Position numbers and translations under genes: made by a program
Shown here: piece after piece, positions 8,501 through 14,959 of the stretch
How positions within the stretch are numbered: position 1 is the first letter of the stretch
How the letters are laid out: every line of letters begins with the position of its first letter
Notes under the pieces: model-generated
What the model was told of the DNA's origin: nothing
The model's database searches: none
What the model saw: only the letters and a program-made list of their open reading frames with translations
Assembly (NCBI GenBank): GCA_002389765.1
Contig: DGQM01000001.1
Span: 798 to 22,511 of the forward strand
Direction of reading: 5' to 3'
Length of the DNA: 21,714 nt
Source: Bacteroidetes bacterium UBA4414
GTDB taxonomy: Bacteria > Bacteroidota > Bacteroidia > Chitinophagales > Chitinophagaceae

Positions 8501-8992
8501 TTACTTTGCACTAGTTATAGACTGTACAGGTATCTGTGCCTTCATGCTAAAGCCCAATGCTTTAATATGTATCACGGCTATATTGCCACGCACTTGTATC
8601 AGCTCACCTTTATTTTCTTTAAACGGCCCTTCCATCACTTCTACTATCTCACCCGGTTTAAAGTCTACTGTTATTTCAGCATTTTTATAATTCTCCAGAA
8701 AGTCTTTGATAGCCTGTAGCTCTTCTTCCCTTACTACACCGGGCTTCCCAACCCACCACAAAAACCTTACAGCACCTGCCGTCATGAGCACATTCACATT
8801 ATCTTCTTTGTAGTCGTTCATAAAAACAAATATGTACGACTTAAAAACCGGTTCAGCTACTTTCTTCTTTCTGTCGCTCCACTGCTTTATACTTTCGCGC
8901 AACGGACAGTATACTTTTACACCTTTCTGCTCCAGCAGTCGGGTTAGCTTTTTCTCATTCCTCGGTTTGGTATGCAATACGTACCAGGGCAT
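8501..8992 (-). CDS. NusG-family transcription antiterminator (UpxY/RfaH/LoaP-like)
   Basis: The 163-aa protein is a specialised NusG paralogue, expected to ride on RNA polymerase and help it through the long polysaccharide operon. The NGN domain spans about residues 1-100, with the start MPWYVLHTKPRNEKK and the core KSYIFVFMN. A KOW motif spans about 111-140 (PGEIVEVMEGPFKENKGEL). It is shorter than housekeeping NusG and sits directly before the sugar genes, as UpxY proteins do at the head of Bacteroides capsule operons. Bacteroides UpxY works with a leader RNA at its own operon; the likely leader here is 9545-9712. It begins 9 bp after the stop of the winged-helix regulator gene. The family call is firm; that it acts on this operon is inference from position. 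Confidence 0.92.
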   Translation of the reverse strand: MPWYVLHTKPRNEKKLTRLLEQKGVKVYCPLRESIKQWSDRKKKVAEPVFKSYIFVFMNDYKEDNVNVLMTAGAVRFLWWVGKPGVVREEELQAIKDFLENYKNAEITVDFKPGEIVEVMEGPFKENKGELIQVRGNIAVIHIKALGFSMKAQIPVQSITSAK

Positions 8993-9001
8993 CTTTTCTT
9001 T

Positions 9002-9544
9002 CTATTTATTCTCCCACAATAGCAGGTATTTTTCTTTGCCTGCTCCGTTCATGCTGTGTTGGTAATTATTCCATTCCTCACTTTCGTATGTCAGGAAACG
9101 TACTTTTCTGTCAATCAGCTTTTCTGCCTTTGCCACCATCTTCACCACATATTCTTTGTCTATATCGCCCACCAGCACCAAATCTATTATGCCTGAGTCT
9201 TTTCCTTTAGCATAATCGCCCGTCAGGTATAACTTATCTACTTTGCCCATCCTGTCTATCACCACTTCTATCACTCTGTCTATACCTATGTACTTCATCA
9301 GAATGTTGCGCAAATCGCCAAACAACGGGTGCTTGTCGTTTGCTTTATACATCTTCTTATTGCCCCTGCTTTCAGATACTATCATGTTTGCATCTTCAAA
9401 GCGGTTCAATTCTACACGTATAGAGTTGGTACTTTCCTCAAACTCATCTGCCAGCCCGCGCAGGTAAGCAGTGGTTCCGGGGTTGAGGAACAACCGGAGC
9501 AAAAGCTTTATCCTTGTTCGGGATGATATTAACGTTTCCAGCAT
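9002..9544 (-). CDS. Winged-helix regulator fused to a degenerate nucleotidyltransferase-like domain
   Basis: The 180-aa protein opens the main sugar operon. Residues 1-75 look like an ArsR/MarR-type winged helix: a helix with SSRTRIKLLLRLFLNPG, a putative recognition helix ESTNSIRVELNRFEDANMI, and a wing ESRGNKKMYKAND. Residues 100-180 resemble the small MNT-type nucleotidyltransferase fold: GDYAKGKDSGIIDLVLVG corresponds to the G-[SD]-x-A-x-G...S-D-x-D-L motif, but only Asp121 of the usual acidic pair is kept, so catalysis is doubtful and a sensing role more likely. Many Bacteroidota exopolysaccharide loci carry a small winged-helix gene beside a NusG paralogue, which agrees with this position. 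A near-palindrome 25 bp upstream is a candidate for self-regulation. The winged helix is well supported; the second domain is my reading of a weak motif. Confidence 0.72.
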   Translation of the reverse strand: MLETLISSRTRIKLLLRLFLNPGTTAYLRGLADEFEESTNSIRVELNRFEDANMIVSESRGNKKMYKANDKHPLFGDLRNILMKYIGIDRVIEVVIDRMGKVDKLYLTGDYAKGKDSGIIDLVLVGDIDKEYVVKMVAKAEKLIDRKVRFLTYESEEWNNYQHSMNGAGKEKYLLLWENK

Positions 9545-9568
9545 ATTTTACCGGTACTATCTAAAGAA

Positions 9569-9582
9569 CTTAACCTGTTAAG
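9569..9582. repeat. Near-palindrome upstream of the winged-helix gene
   Basis: CTTAACCTGTTAAG has 6-bp perfect arms around a 2-bp centre and ends 25 bp before the ATG at 9544. A dimeric winged-helix protein could bind here, so it is a candidate operator for autoregulation. It could also arise by chance in AT-rich sequence. Confidence 0.35.
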
Positions 9583-9624
9583 ACATGGCTCCGCCACTGT
9601 CAGCCACAGGCTCAACACAAGAAC

Positions 9625-9641
9625 GAGTAATAAAGTTACTC
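9625..9641. repeat. Inverted repeat in the operon leader
   Basis: GAGTAA-TAAAG-TTACTC has 6-bp arms and a 5-nt spacer. It would form a small RNA hairpin in the leader of the minus-strand operon or could be a protein-binding site. No U-run follows on the minus strand, so it is not a standard terminator. Confidence 0.35.
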
Positions 9642-9712
9642 ATTCTCATCAAAAATGCAAGCTCAGACGCCACTTTTCATGGTTTATTAATCACTTTCTA
9701 ATCTTGTACTAT

Positions 9713-10771
9713 TTATCCCAGATTGATGTATTTCACATCTTCCTGTGCCTTGGCATAATCCTCCGGTTTGCCAATATCCAACCAATAACCAAGTATGGGG
9801 AAGGATATGATGGATTTACCGTATTTCAACAAAGTATCCATCAGGTCTGTTACATTGTAAAACTGGCCATCGGGTACCAATGTCAGTAATTGCCTTTTCA
9901 TCAGGTAAATGCCTGCATTGGAGTAATAAGTATAACGAGGTTTCTCTTTCAGCGAATTCACAAAATTGTTCGACGATACCTCCAATACACCATAAGGTAT
10001 ATCTACCTGATAACCGGTTGTGGCAACTGCCATATCCGCTCCGCTCTTTATAAAAGCCTGAAAGAATGCCTCGTAATCTATTGTAGTTAACAGGTCCGAA
10101 TTCATGACCAATATATAATCATGGTTCAGCTGGCTGCAGAGCTTTACAGAGCCCATCGTACCCATAGGCTTATCTTCAAATACATACTTGATAGATATCC
10201 CTTTTCGGCTACCATCACCAAAATAACTGATGATTGCATCTGCCAGATAATTTACACTGATACAGATATTCTTGATACCGAATTTTATCAACCTGTCTAC
10301 ATTATGTTCAAGTATCGGCTTAAAGCCAACAGGCAACATTGGTTTGGGCGTGTGCTCGGTCAGTGGCATCAGCCTTTGTCCGCGCCCGCCTGCCATTATC
10401 ACCACATCTACTGGTAACAATGTCTGTATCTGTGTCAGATTCAGCACACCAACAATCGTCATCTCCCTGTTTACAATAGGTATTACCAGGAAATTAAGAT
10501 TTCTCAAAGAGCTGATGTCTGCCTTATACAATTCGTCCTGATAAATGAAAAGCGGGTCAGGCAGTATATAATCTTTAATCGTGTGATTAAGAATCGTTAA
10601 CCCATTAATGAAACCACGGCGAAGGTCACCATCCGTTAGTGAGCCCATGAGCTTCATGTTTTCATCTGCGACAATCAGAATCGGATCGACCTTCATGCCT
10701 TCGAGTTTAATAAAGGCATCACGTACGGATTGATGCCCGAATATGACGTGCCTTTCAATGTTGCTAGTCAT
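9713..10771 (-). CDS. CBS-domain sugar-1-phosphate nucleotidyltransferase (PtmE-like)
   Basis: The 352-aa protein joins two CBS modules (about residues 8-118) to a GlmU/RfbA-like nucleotidyltransferase domain (about 121-350). CBS signatures are PILIVADENMKLMGSLTDGD and, in the second copy, FLVIPIVNREMTIVGVLN. The nucleotide-binding loop is IMAGGRGQRLMPLTEHTPKP (125-144) with the activating lysine in TPKPMLPV, and the metal-binding aspartate is in LVMNSDLL. The same layout is found in Campylobacter PtmE, a glucosamine-1-phosphate guanylyltransferase of the legionaminic acid pathway. A LegC-like aminotransferase gene lies just upstream, which supports that reading; other sugars remain possible. 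CBS pairs usually bind adenosyl nucleotides and may regulate activity. It has its own promoter-like box at 10816-10823 and appears to be transcribed alone. Confidence 0.85.
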   Translation of the reverse strand: MTSNIERHVIFGHQSVRDAFIKLEGMKVDPILIVADENMKLMGSLTDGDLRRGFINGLTILNHTIKDYILPDPLFIYQDELYKADISSLRNLNFLVIPIVNREMTIVGVLNLTQIQTLLPVDVVIMAGGRGQRLMPLTEHTPKPMLPVGFKPILEHNVDRLIKFGIKNICISVNYLADAIISYFGDGSRKGISIKYVFEDKPMGTMGSVKLCSQLNHDYILVMNSDLLTTIDYEAFFQAFIKSGADMAVATTGYQVDIPYGVLEVSSNNFVNSLKEKPRYTYYSNAGIYLMKRQLLTLVPDGQFYNVTDLMDTLLKYGKSIISFPILGYWLDIGKPEDYAKAQEDVKYINLG

Positions 10772-10815
10772 CGGTGTGTGTTTTATCTTTTGTTATGACA
10801 ATGCCGTAACCATAG

Positions 10816-10823
10816 CAAATATA
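10816..10823 (-). promoter_or_regulatory. Bacteroidota-type -7 promoter box for the PtmE-like gene
   Basis: On the minus strand this reads TATATTTG, an exact match to the TAnnTTTG -7 consensus of Bacteroidota sigma factor. It ends 44 bp before the ATG at 10771. No clear TTTG -33 box is seen upstream. The same box in a similar setting (ATAGCAAATATAA on the plus strand) occurs before the gene at 13112. Confidence 0.55.
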
Positions 10824-10945
10824 ACTGCTATAGGTAAAGCATAGCTGCTACGCTGCACGATGTGCAGAGAGGCAGGTGTGTTTGTAATAAAGATACTATG
10901 AGGGGAGAGGCGCAACAAAATTTTCAGAACGGAATAACAAGCCTT

Positions 10946-10971
10946 AAACATCCTGATAACAAAACGTTTAC
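10946..10971. repeat. 26-bp intergenic repeat, copy 1
   Basis: This stretch matches 13215-13240 at 22 of 26 positions, with the shared core GATAACAAnnCGTTTAC. Both copies lie just downstream of a minus-strand gene end (stops at 11000 and 13242). In this copy the CGTTTAC part is also one arm of a long hairpin. It may be a 3'-end processing or termination element; the function is not known to me. Confidence 0.4.
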
Positions 10972-10994
10972 AAGGATTGCTTGTAAACGTTTTG
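10960..10994 (-). terminator. 15-bp perfect hairpin after the LegC-like gene
   Basis: The arms 10960-10974 and 10980-10994 (CAAAACGTTTACAAG and its complement) pair perfectly around a 5-nt loop. The hairpin begins 5 bp after the TAA at 11000 on the minus strand and carries T-runs in and before the stem, so it is a likely transcription terminator or 3' stabilising structure. It is AT-rich rather than GC-rich and could also work as a protein-binding palindrome. Confidence 0.65.
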
Positions 10995-10999
10995 AAAAA

Positions 11000-12142
11000 T
11001 TATGGCCTGTAGCTGCTGGGGATATTGACTACCCTGTCTTCCAGCCAAAGTGAATTTTCTAACGGCCCGCATTGGCAATGCTGATACATGAGCAACTTAT
11101 TCATCAGCTTCCATATCGGGCGGGTCATTACTTTATTGTCATTAGTTGCTTTCAGAAATGCATCACGTGCATCAAGGTCTTTCAGCACAACTGTATTCAG
11201 CCAATAGTTGGCCTTGCCATCTACTGCTTCTGTTACAAATTGTATATCAGTACCTGCAAAATAGTTTTTGTAAGTATTTGCAAGTTCATGTTTGTTATCC
11301 AGTATCTGTTGCAGTTGTTCCAGTTGTGCACAAGCCACGGCTGCATTCAGGTTTGGCATACGGTAGTTGTAGCCTACTTCATCATGTACAAACTCGTACG
11401 GGTGTGGTATTTTGGCTGTTGTAGATAAATGTTTTGCATGTTGTGCCAGTTTCTCATCGTTGGTTATGATAGCACCGCCACCGCCACATGTCACTGTCTT
11501 ATTACCGTTGAAGCTGAATGCTGCCAGCACACCAAAATTACCCGTGTGCTTTCCTTTATAGTATGTACCTAAAGACTCAGCAGCATCTTCTACCATTACA
11601 ATATGATAGCGTTCGCAGATAGCAGCAATCTCATCTATCCTGCACGGAAAGCCAAATGTATGCATTGGTACACAAGCCGCTATACGCCTGCCTGTTACCT
11701 TATTCATACATACACCATCTTTCACCTCTGCATTTGCAGCCAGAAAATCTTCTAGTGCTTTAGGAGATAGCCCCATGGTATCTTTATCTACATCTACAAA
11801 CACAGGTATACCCTGCGCATGGGTGATAGCATTAGCAGTAGCTACAAAAGTTAGTGGCTGTGTTATTACTTCCTCATCGCGCTTCACACCGGCTACTATC
11901 AGTGCCAGATGCAGTGCTGTAGTACCATTGGTAGTAGCTATAGCGTATTTAGCGCCTGTTATCTCCTGCATCATTTCTTCAAATCGGTTCACGTATGCAC
12001 CTACAGAAGAAACGAATGTAGAATCAATAGTATCGAGCAGGTACTTCTTTTCATTGCCGCCAAAATAGGGTGCATGCAATGGTATAAAGGCCTCCGGCTC
12101 TTTGAATGTTTCTCTGATGAATCGGATAGTATCGTTATACAT
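11000..12142 (-). CDS. LegC-family PLP-dependent sugar aminotransferase
   Basis: The 380-aa enzyme belongs to the DegT/DnrJ/EryC1 superfamily and most resembles the LegC branch, which makes the 4-amino sugar on the way to legionaminic acid. Features seen are FIPLHAPYFGGNEKKYLLDT and VSSVGAYVNRFEE at the start, TTNGTTALHLAL (70-81), VEDAAESLGTYYKGKHTGNF with Asp186, and SFNGNKTVTCGGGG with the Schiff-base Lys215. The stretch HDEVGYNYRMPNLNAA is also typical of LegC. The ATG at 12142 overlaps the stop of the SDR gene by 8 bp, so the two are co-translated. The neighbouring PtmE-like gene supports nonulosonic acid synthesis, but no LegB, LegG, LegI or LegF gene is in the window. The superfamily is certain; the LegC assignment is probable. 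Confidence 0.88.
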   Translation of the reverse strand: MYNDTIRFIRETFKEPEAFIPLHAPYFGGNEKKYLLDTIDSTFVSSVGAYVNRFEEMMQEITGAKYAIATTNGTTALHLALIVAGVKRDEEVITQPLTFVATANAITHAQGIPVFVDVDKDTMGLSPKALEDFLAANAEVKDGVCMNKVTGRRIAACVPMHTFGFPCRIDEIAAICERYHIVMVEDAAESLGTYYKGKHTGNFGVLAAFSFNGNKTVTCGGGGAIITNDEKLAQHAKHLSTTAKIPHPYEFVHDEVGYNYRMPNLNAAVACAQLEQLQQILDNKHELANTYKNYFAGTDIQFVTEAVDGKANYWLNTVVLKDLDARDAFLKATNDNKVMTRPIWKLMNKLLMYQHCQCGPLENSLWLEDRVVNIPSSYRP

Positions 12143-13112
12143 TTTTGTATTTATTATCGTCAGGATTTAAGATAAAACCGTCGTCCAGCACTTTTTTGAT
12201 CTGTGCTATACCATCCGGCACTTTAAACATCAGCTCGAAACCGAGTGTGTTTTTTATCTTATCAAAGTTTACACGATAGTCGCGCGGGTCTTCATTTTTA
12301 GACACGTATTTTATTTTCGCATCCGGTATAAACTTCATTACCTCTTCCACAATCATTTTCTTCTGATAGTTTTCAGATGTATCACCAACGTTAAATACAT
12401 CGAACGCAACTTTTTCAGGCGCAGCTTCTATAACCGTTACTACCGAGCGTGCCAAATCATATACATGGCAATACGGACGCCAGAATTGCTCACCGAATAT
12501 TACCAGTTCCCTGCCCAGTGCCAGTTCTTTCGCGAATTCATTCACCGTCAAATCGAAACGCGGACGCAGCGAAAGGCCGTACACGGTAGAGAAACGCAGA
12601 CAGGTAGGTTTCGTAGTATTTGTCTTTGGCTGAGAAAGCAGGTATTCTTCTACCGCTACTTTTGTTTCTGCATAGAGAGATACCGGTGCAGTTGCAGACT
12701 CTTCAGTTACAAATGCTTCCGGGTCTTCCATCTTTCCATAGTTGCTGCAGGTAGATGCAAATACAAATTTCGATACGCCCATTTCATTGGCTATCGTATA
12801 CAGCATTTTGCTGCCATCAAAATTGGTAGTACGTGCCAACTCAGGATGTTTGGCACATGCAGGGTCTCCTACTATCGATGCCAGATGCGCAACACAATCA
12901 ATGCCTTCCATAGCAATGCGCACATCTGCTTCGTTGCGTATATCGCCTTTTACAAATTCAAAATTGGGAAGATTCAGCAGGTCGATAATGGGTTCGCCAC
13001 CATACATCAGGTTATCAAAAACCCTGACATTATAACCCTTGTCGAGTAATTGCCTTGTCAGCACAGAGCCGATATAACCAGCGCCGCCTGTTACCAGTAC
13101 TTTTTTAGCCAT
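12135..13112 (-). CDS. Extended SDR NAD-dependent epimerase/dehydratase
   Basis: The 325-aa protein is a sugar-nucleotide SDR. It has the NAD motif VTGGAGYIGS (about residues 7-16), the strand FASTCSNYG with the active-site Ser/Thr, and YAETK with the catalytic Tyr and Lys. The segment AHLASIVGDPAC and the C-terminal FDVFNVGDTSENYQK belong to a subgroup often found beside nucleotidyltransferases in O-antigen and LPS loci. It does not look like LegB, the 4,6-dehydratase of legionaminic acid synthesis. It may reduce or epimerise a keto-sugar, or prepare a separate deoxy sugar. It is the first gene of a two-gene unit with the LegC-like aminotransferase, and a promoter box lies 45 bp upstream. 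Family call firm, reaction unknown. Confidence 0.88.
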   Translation of the reverse strand: MAKKVLVTGGAGYIGSVLTRQLLDKGYNVRVFDNLMYGGEPIIDLLNLPNFEFVKGDIRNEADVRIAMEGIDCVAHLASIVGDPACAKHPELARTTNFDGSKMLYTIANEMGVSKFVFASTCSNYGKMEDPEAFVTEESATAPVSLYAETKVAVEEYLLSQPKTNTTKPTCLRFSTVYGLSLRPRFDLTVNEFAKELALGRELVIFGEQFWRPYCHVYDLARSVVTVIEAAPEKVAFDVFNVGDTSENYQKKMIVEEVMKFIPDAKIKYVSKNEDPRDYRVNFDKIKNTLGFELMFKVPDGIAQIKKVLDDGFILNPDDNKYKNV

Positions 13113-13157
13113 AGATTTACGTACGTTTTACTTGGGGTGTTTCTATAATACGAATAG

Positions 13158-13165
13158 CAAATATA
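13158..13165 (-). promoter_or_regulatory. Bacteroidota-type -7 promoter box for the SDR-LegC unit
   Basis: The minus strand reads TATATTTG, again exact for TAnnTTTG, ending 45 bp before the ATG at 13112. Box, spacing and flanks match those of the box at 10816-10823, which strengthens both calls. No clear -33 element is seen. Confidence 0.55.
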
Positions 13166-13214
13166 ATCTGCCAACGTTTGCAGAATTGCGACTTTCAATG
13201 TATTAACGCATCGA

Positions 13215-13240
13215 AAACAACCCGATAACAATTCGTTTAC
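13215..13240. repeat. 26-bp intergenic repeat, copy 2
   Basis: This matches 10946-10971 at 22 of 26 positions and begins, on the minus strand, 1 bp after the TAG of the phosphatase gene. The perfect hairpin of copy 1 is not kept: only an imperfect pairing of GTAAACG with GTTTGC at the end of the phosphatase gene is possible. Confidence 0.4.
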
Positions 13241-13241
13241 A

Positions 13242-14021
13242 CTACGCCAATTGCAAACGGCTGTTGAGGAATGGGTATTGTTGCAGAACCGGCATTACAC
13301 CACTTTGCAACATAGCTTGCAGATTATCAGCATGTTTTATATGGTGCATATCTGTACCACAATAGTCATATAGGCCTGCAGCCAGTATTTGTTCTGCGGC
13401 CATTTTTACACTGCGGCCATAGTAACCGAATAGTGAAAGTACATTTAATTGCAAGTAGCAACCTTTATCACGCATCTGTTTGTATGCATCCAGATTGCCA
13501 TGATAGTATGCATAGCGCTCAGGGTGCGCCATGATAGGCTTGTAGCCTTTTGTTTGTATACGGAACAGTATGTCATCAAACCTGATAGGTTCAAACATAA
13601 AAGAGATTTCGACCAATACCTGGTTGTCTACTATCGGCATCAGTTCATTCGCTTCCAGCAGTTGCATAAAGTGGTCATCAATATAGTACTCTGCAGCAGC
13701 ACGTATCGGGAAGTTGATATTACGCTCATGCAACGCCTGTTGCAACTGATGCAATCCGTTTTGGATATTATAGCTATTGTTCGGATAATGGTCGTACTTG
13801 ATGTGTGGTGTAGTAATAGCACTTCTGTAGCCCATAGCCTGCAGGCGCTGTATCAGCATAATGCTGTCTTCCATAGTCTGTGCACCATCGTCTATACCCG
13901 GTATCATATGCGAATGCATATCTGTACCTAAGAAAGACCAGTTACCATATCCATTCGGATTGGCAGGGCCATATTTCAATCCACCTTCTTCCTTCTTCTT
14001 ACCAAACAGCTTAGAAAACAT
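13242..14021 (-). CDS. CpsB/YwqE-type PHP-domain tyrosine-protein phosphatase
   Basis: The 259-aa protein is a metal-dependent phosphatase of the PHP fold that removes phosphate from the tyrosine cluster of Wzc-type kinases and so tunes polysaccharide polymerisation. The metal-binding motifs are in order: DMHSHMIPGIDDGA (34-47), TTPH (70-73), AAEYYID with Glu111, AHPERY (165-170) and GTDMHH (222-227). All expected metal ligands appear present. A lysine- and glycine-rich start of about 25 residues precedes the domain. The probable target is the Wzc-like protein at 1-900, if that has a kinase domain. A CPBP protease gene ends 38 bp upstream on the same strand, so the two may share a transcript. 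Confidence 0.92.
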   Translation of the reverse strand: MFSKLFGKKKEEGGLKYGPANPNGYGNWSFLGTDMHSHMIPGIDDGAQTMEDSIMLIQRLQAMGYRSAITTPHIKYDHYPNNSYNIQNGLHQLQQALHERNINFPIRAAAEYYIDDHFMQLLEANELMPIVDNQVLVEISFMFEPIRFDDILFRIQTKGYKPIMAHPERYAYYHGNLDAYKQMRDKGCYLQLNVLSLFGYYGRSVKMAAEQILAAGLYDYCGTDMHHIKHADNLQAMLQSGVMPVLQQYPFLNSRLQLA

Positions 14022-14059
14022 AGTAATTCAATTCCACTTACAAGGTGAAGATACGCATA

Positions 14060-14854
14060 TTACTGCAATGCATTAACAGCCTTCTGTTTACGAAGAATCA
14101 GCAGCATAGCTATGCCCCAAATTGTAATTGCTGCTCCTGCATAGTTTACAATATTAGCATTTGCCATATCTGCAGTAAAGGCAATATCTATCGTAGCATG
14201 AAATATGGCTACAACAAGTATGCTACCACCAGATGCATTAAACAGCCAAGAAAGCAACACACTACCTGTAAGCATACTGAATAGCCAACCCACAATACCA
14301 TCTATTCCCATTTCGGTATAGCCCGGCCTGTACAGGAACAATGGCCAGTGCCATATTACCCAAAACACAGTTAATACGAACGCTGCTTGTATAGGCTTGT
14401 ATCTTTGTTGCAATTTAGGTAGCGCATAACCACGCCATCCAACTTCCTCACCAAAGCCAAAAAACACAAGATTGTAAATAAGAAATGTACTGAAACTGAA
14501 ATCAGGAAACTCTCTTGATTTTGTAAACCCTTTCCAATCTAAACTATTACCTGCTATCAAATAATCTGCAACGCCTGCAAGCCACAATATCAGAAACGGG
14601 CTAAGCAATGCTATTGCTATATACAAGATAGCCTTGGGTGAAAACATTGCTTTCAGCATGCTTTGTAAACCTTCTGTTTTTCTTTCAGCATACGTAGCAA
14701 TAAATGCAGCTATCATTGGGCCGAAGCCACCAATAGCATGATTGAATGGTATGGTTGGTAAATTGGTAACACCAAATGCGGGCAACCACAATGGCATCCA
14801 TATAACCCACGATATAATATAGGCTAATACAAAAAAGGTGACAAGCTTCTTCAT
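14060..14854 (-). CDS. CPBP-family (CAAX/Abi) intramembrane metalloprotease
   Basis: The 264-aa protein is a polytopic inner-membrane glutamic-type protease of the CPBP family. It has several hydrophobic helices and the family motifs: Glu136-Glu137 in GEEVGWRGYALPKLQ, His169 in VIWHWPLF, and His219 in IFHATID. Substrates of bacterial members are mostly unknown. I chose the ATG at 14854 (MKKLVTFFVLAYIISW), which begins with a membrane helix. The frame stays open upstream to 15214, but that part overlaps the divergent decarboxylase gene and has no family features. It lies before the CpsB-type phosphatase gene. It is probably not part of sugar synthesis, and its place in the locus may be incidental. 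Confidence 0.9.
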   Translation of the reverse strand: MKKLVTFFVLAYIISWVIWMPLWLPAFGVTNLPTIPFNHAIGGFGPMIAAFIATYAERKTEGLQSMLKAMFSPKAILYIAIALLSPFLILWLAGVADYLIAGNSLDWKGFTKSREFPDFSFSTFLIYNLVFFGFGEEVGWRGYALPKLQQRYKPIQAAFVLTVFWVIWHWPLFLYRPGYTEMGIDGIVGWLFSMLTGSVLLSWLFNASGGSILVVAIFHATIDIAFTADMANANIVNYAGAAITIWGIAMLLILRKQKAVNALQ

Positions 14855-14860
14855 AAAACA

Positions 14861-14868
14861 CAAAAATA
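14861..14868 (-). promoter_or_regulatory. Possible -7 promoter box for the CPBP gene
   Basis: The minus strand reads TATTTTTG, which fits TAnnTTTG. It ends only 6 bp before the ATG at 14854, so transcription from it would give a leaderless or nearly leaderless mRNA. It may be a chance match. Confidence 0.3.
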
Positions 14869-14925
14869 TACCCGTCATATACCGTAAAACATGACGTACA
14901 TCAGTCTTATTACTTGTTAATGTCA

Positions 14926-14933
14926 TAACTTTG
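14926..14933 (+). promoter_or_regulatory. Bacteroidota-type -7 promoter box for the decarboxylase gene
   Basis: TAACTTTG fits the TAnnTTTG consensus and ends 26 bp before the ATG at 14960. A distinct -33 TTTG is not seen at the usual distance. It lies in the 105-bp divergent intergenic region. Confidence 0.5.
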
Positions 14934-14959
14934 CGGCGCTTTACAAAAAACGGTTTTGT

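Larger units (their letters stand above)
9545..9712 (-). promoter_or_regulatory. Leader/upstream region of the long sugar operon
   Basis: This 168-bp gap separates the nucleotidyltransferase gene from the operon headed by the winged-helix gene. It should hold the promoter and leader of that operon. I find no TAnnTTTG box in it on the minus strand. It does hold two inverted repeats, described in separate entries. A 38-codon plus-strand frame starting at 9585 shows no family features and I do not call it a gene. Confidence 0.45.

Noticed and set aside
9585..9701. Plus-strand frame of 38 codons in the operon leader
   Set aside because: Short, no motif, opposite to the transcribed direction of all neighbours, and the inverted repeats explain the region better.
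12465..13049. Plus-strand open frame of 194 codons
   Set aside because: It lies fully inside the SDR gene on the opposite strand; its composition mirrors that gene and no domain is visible.
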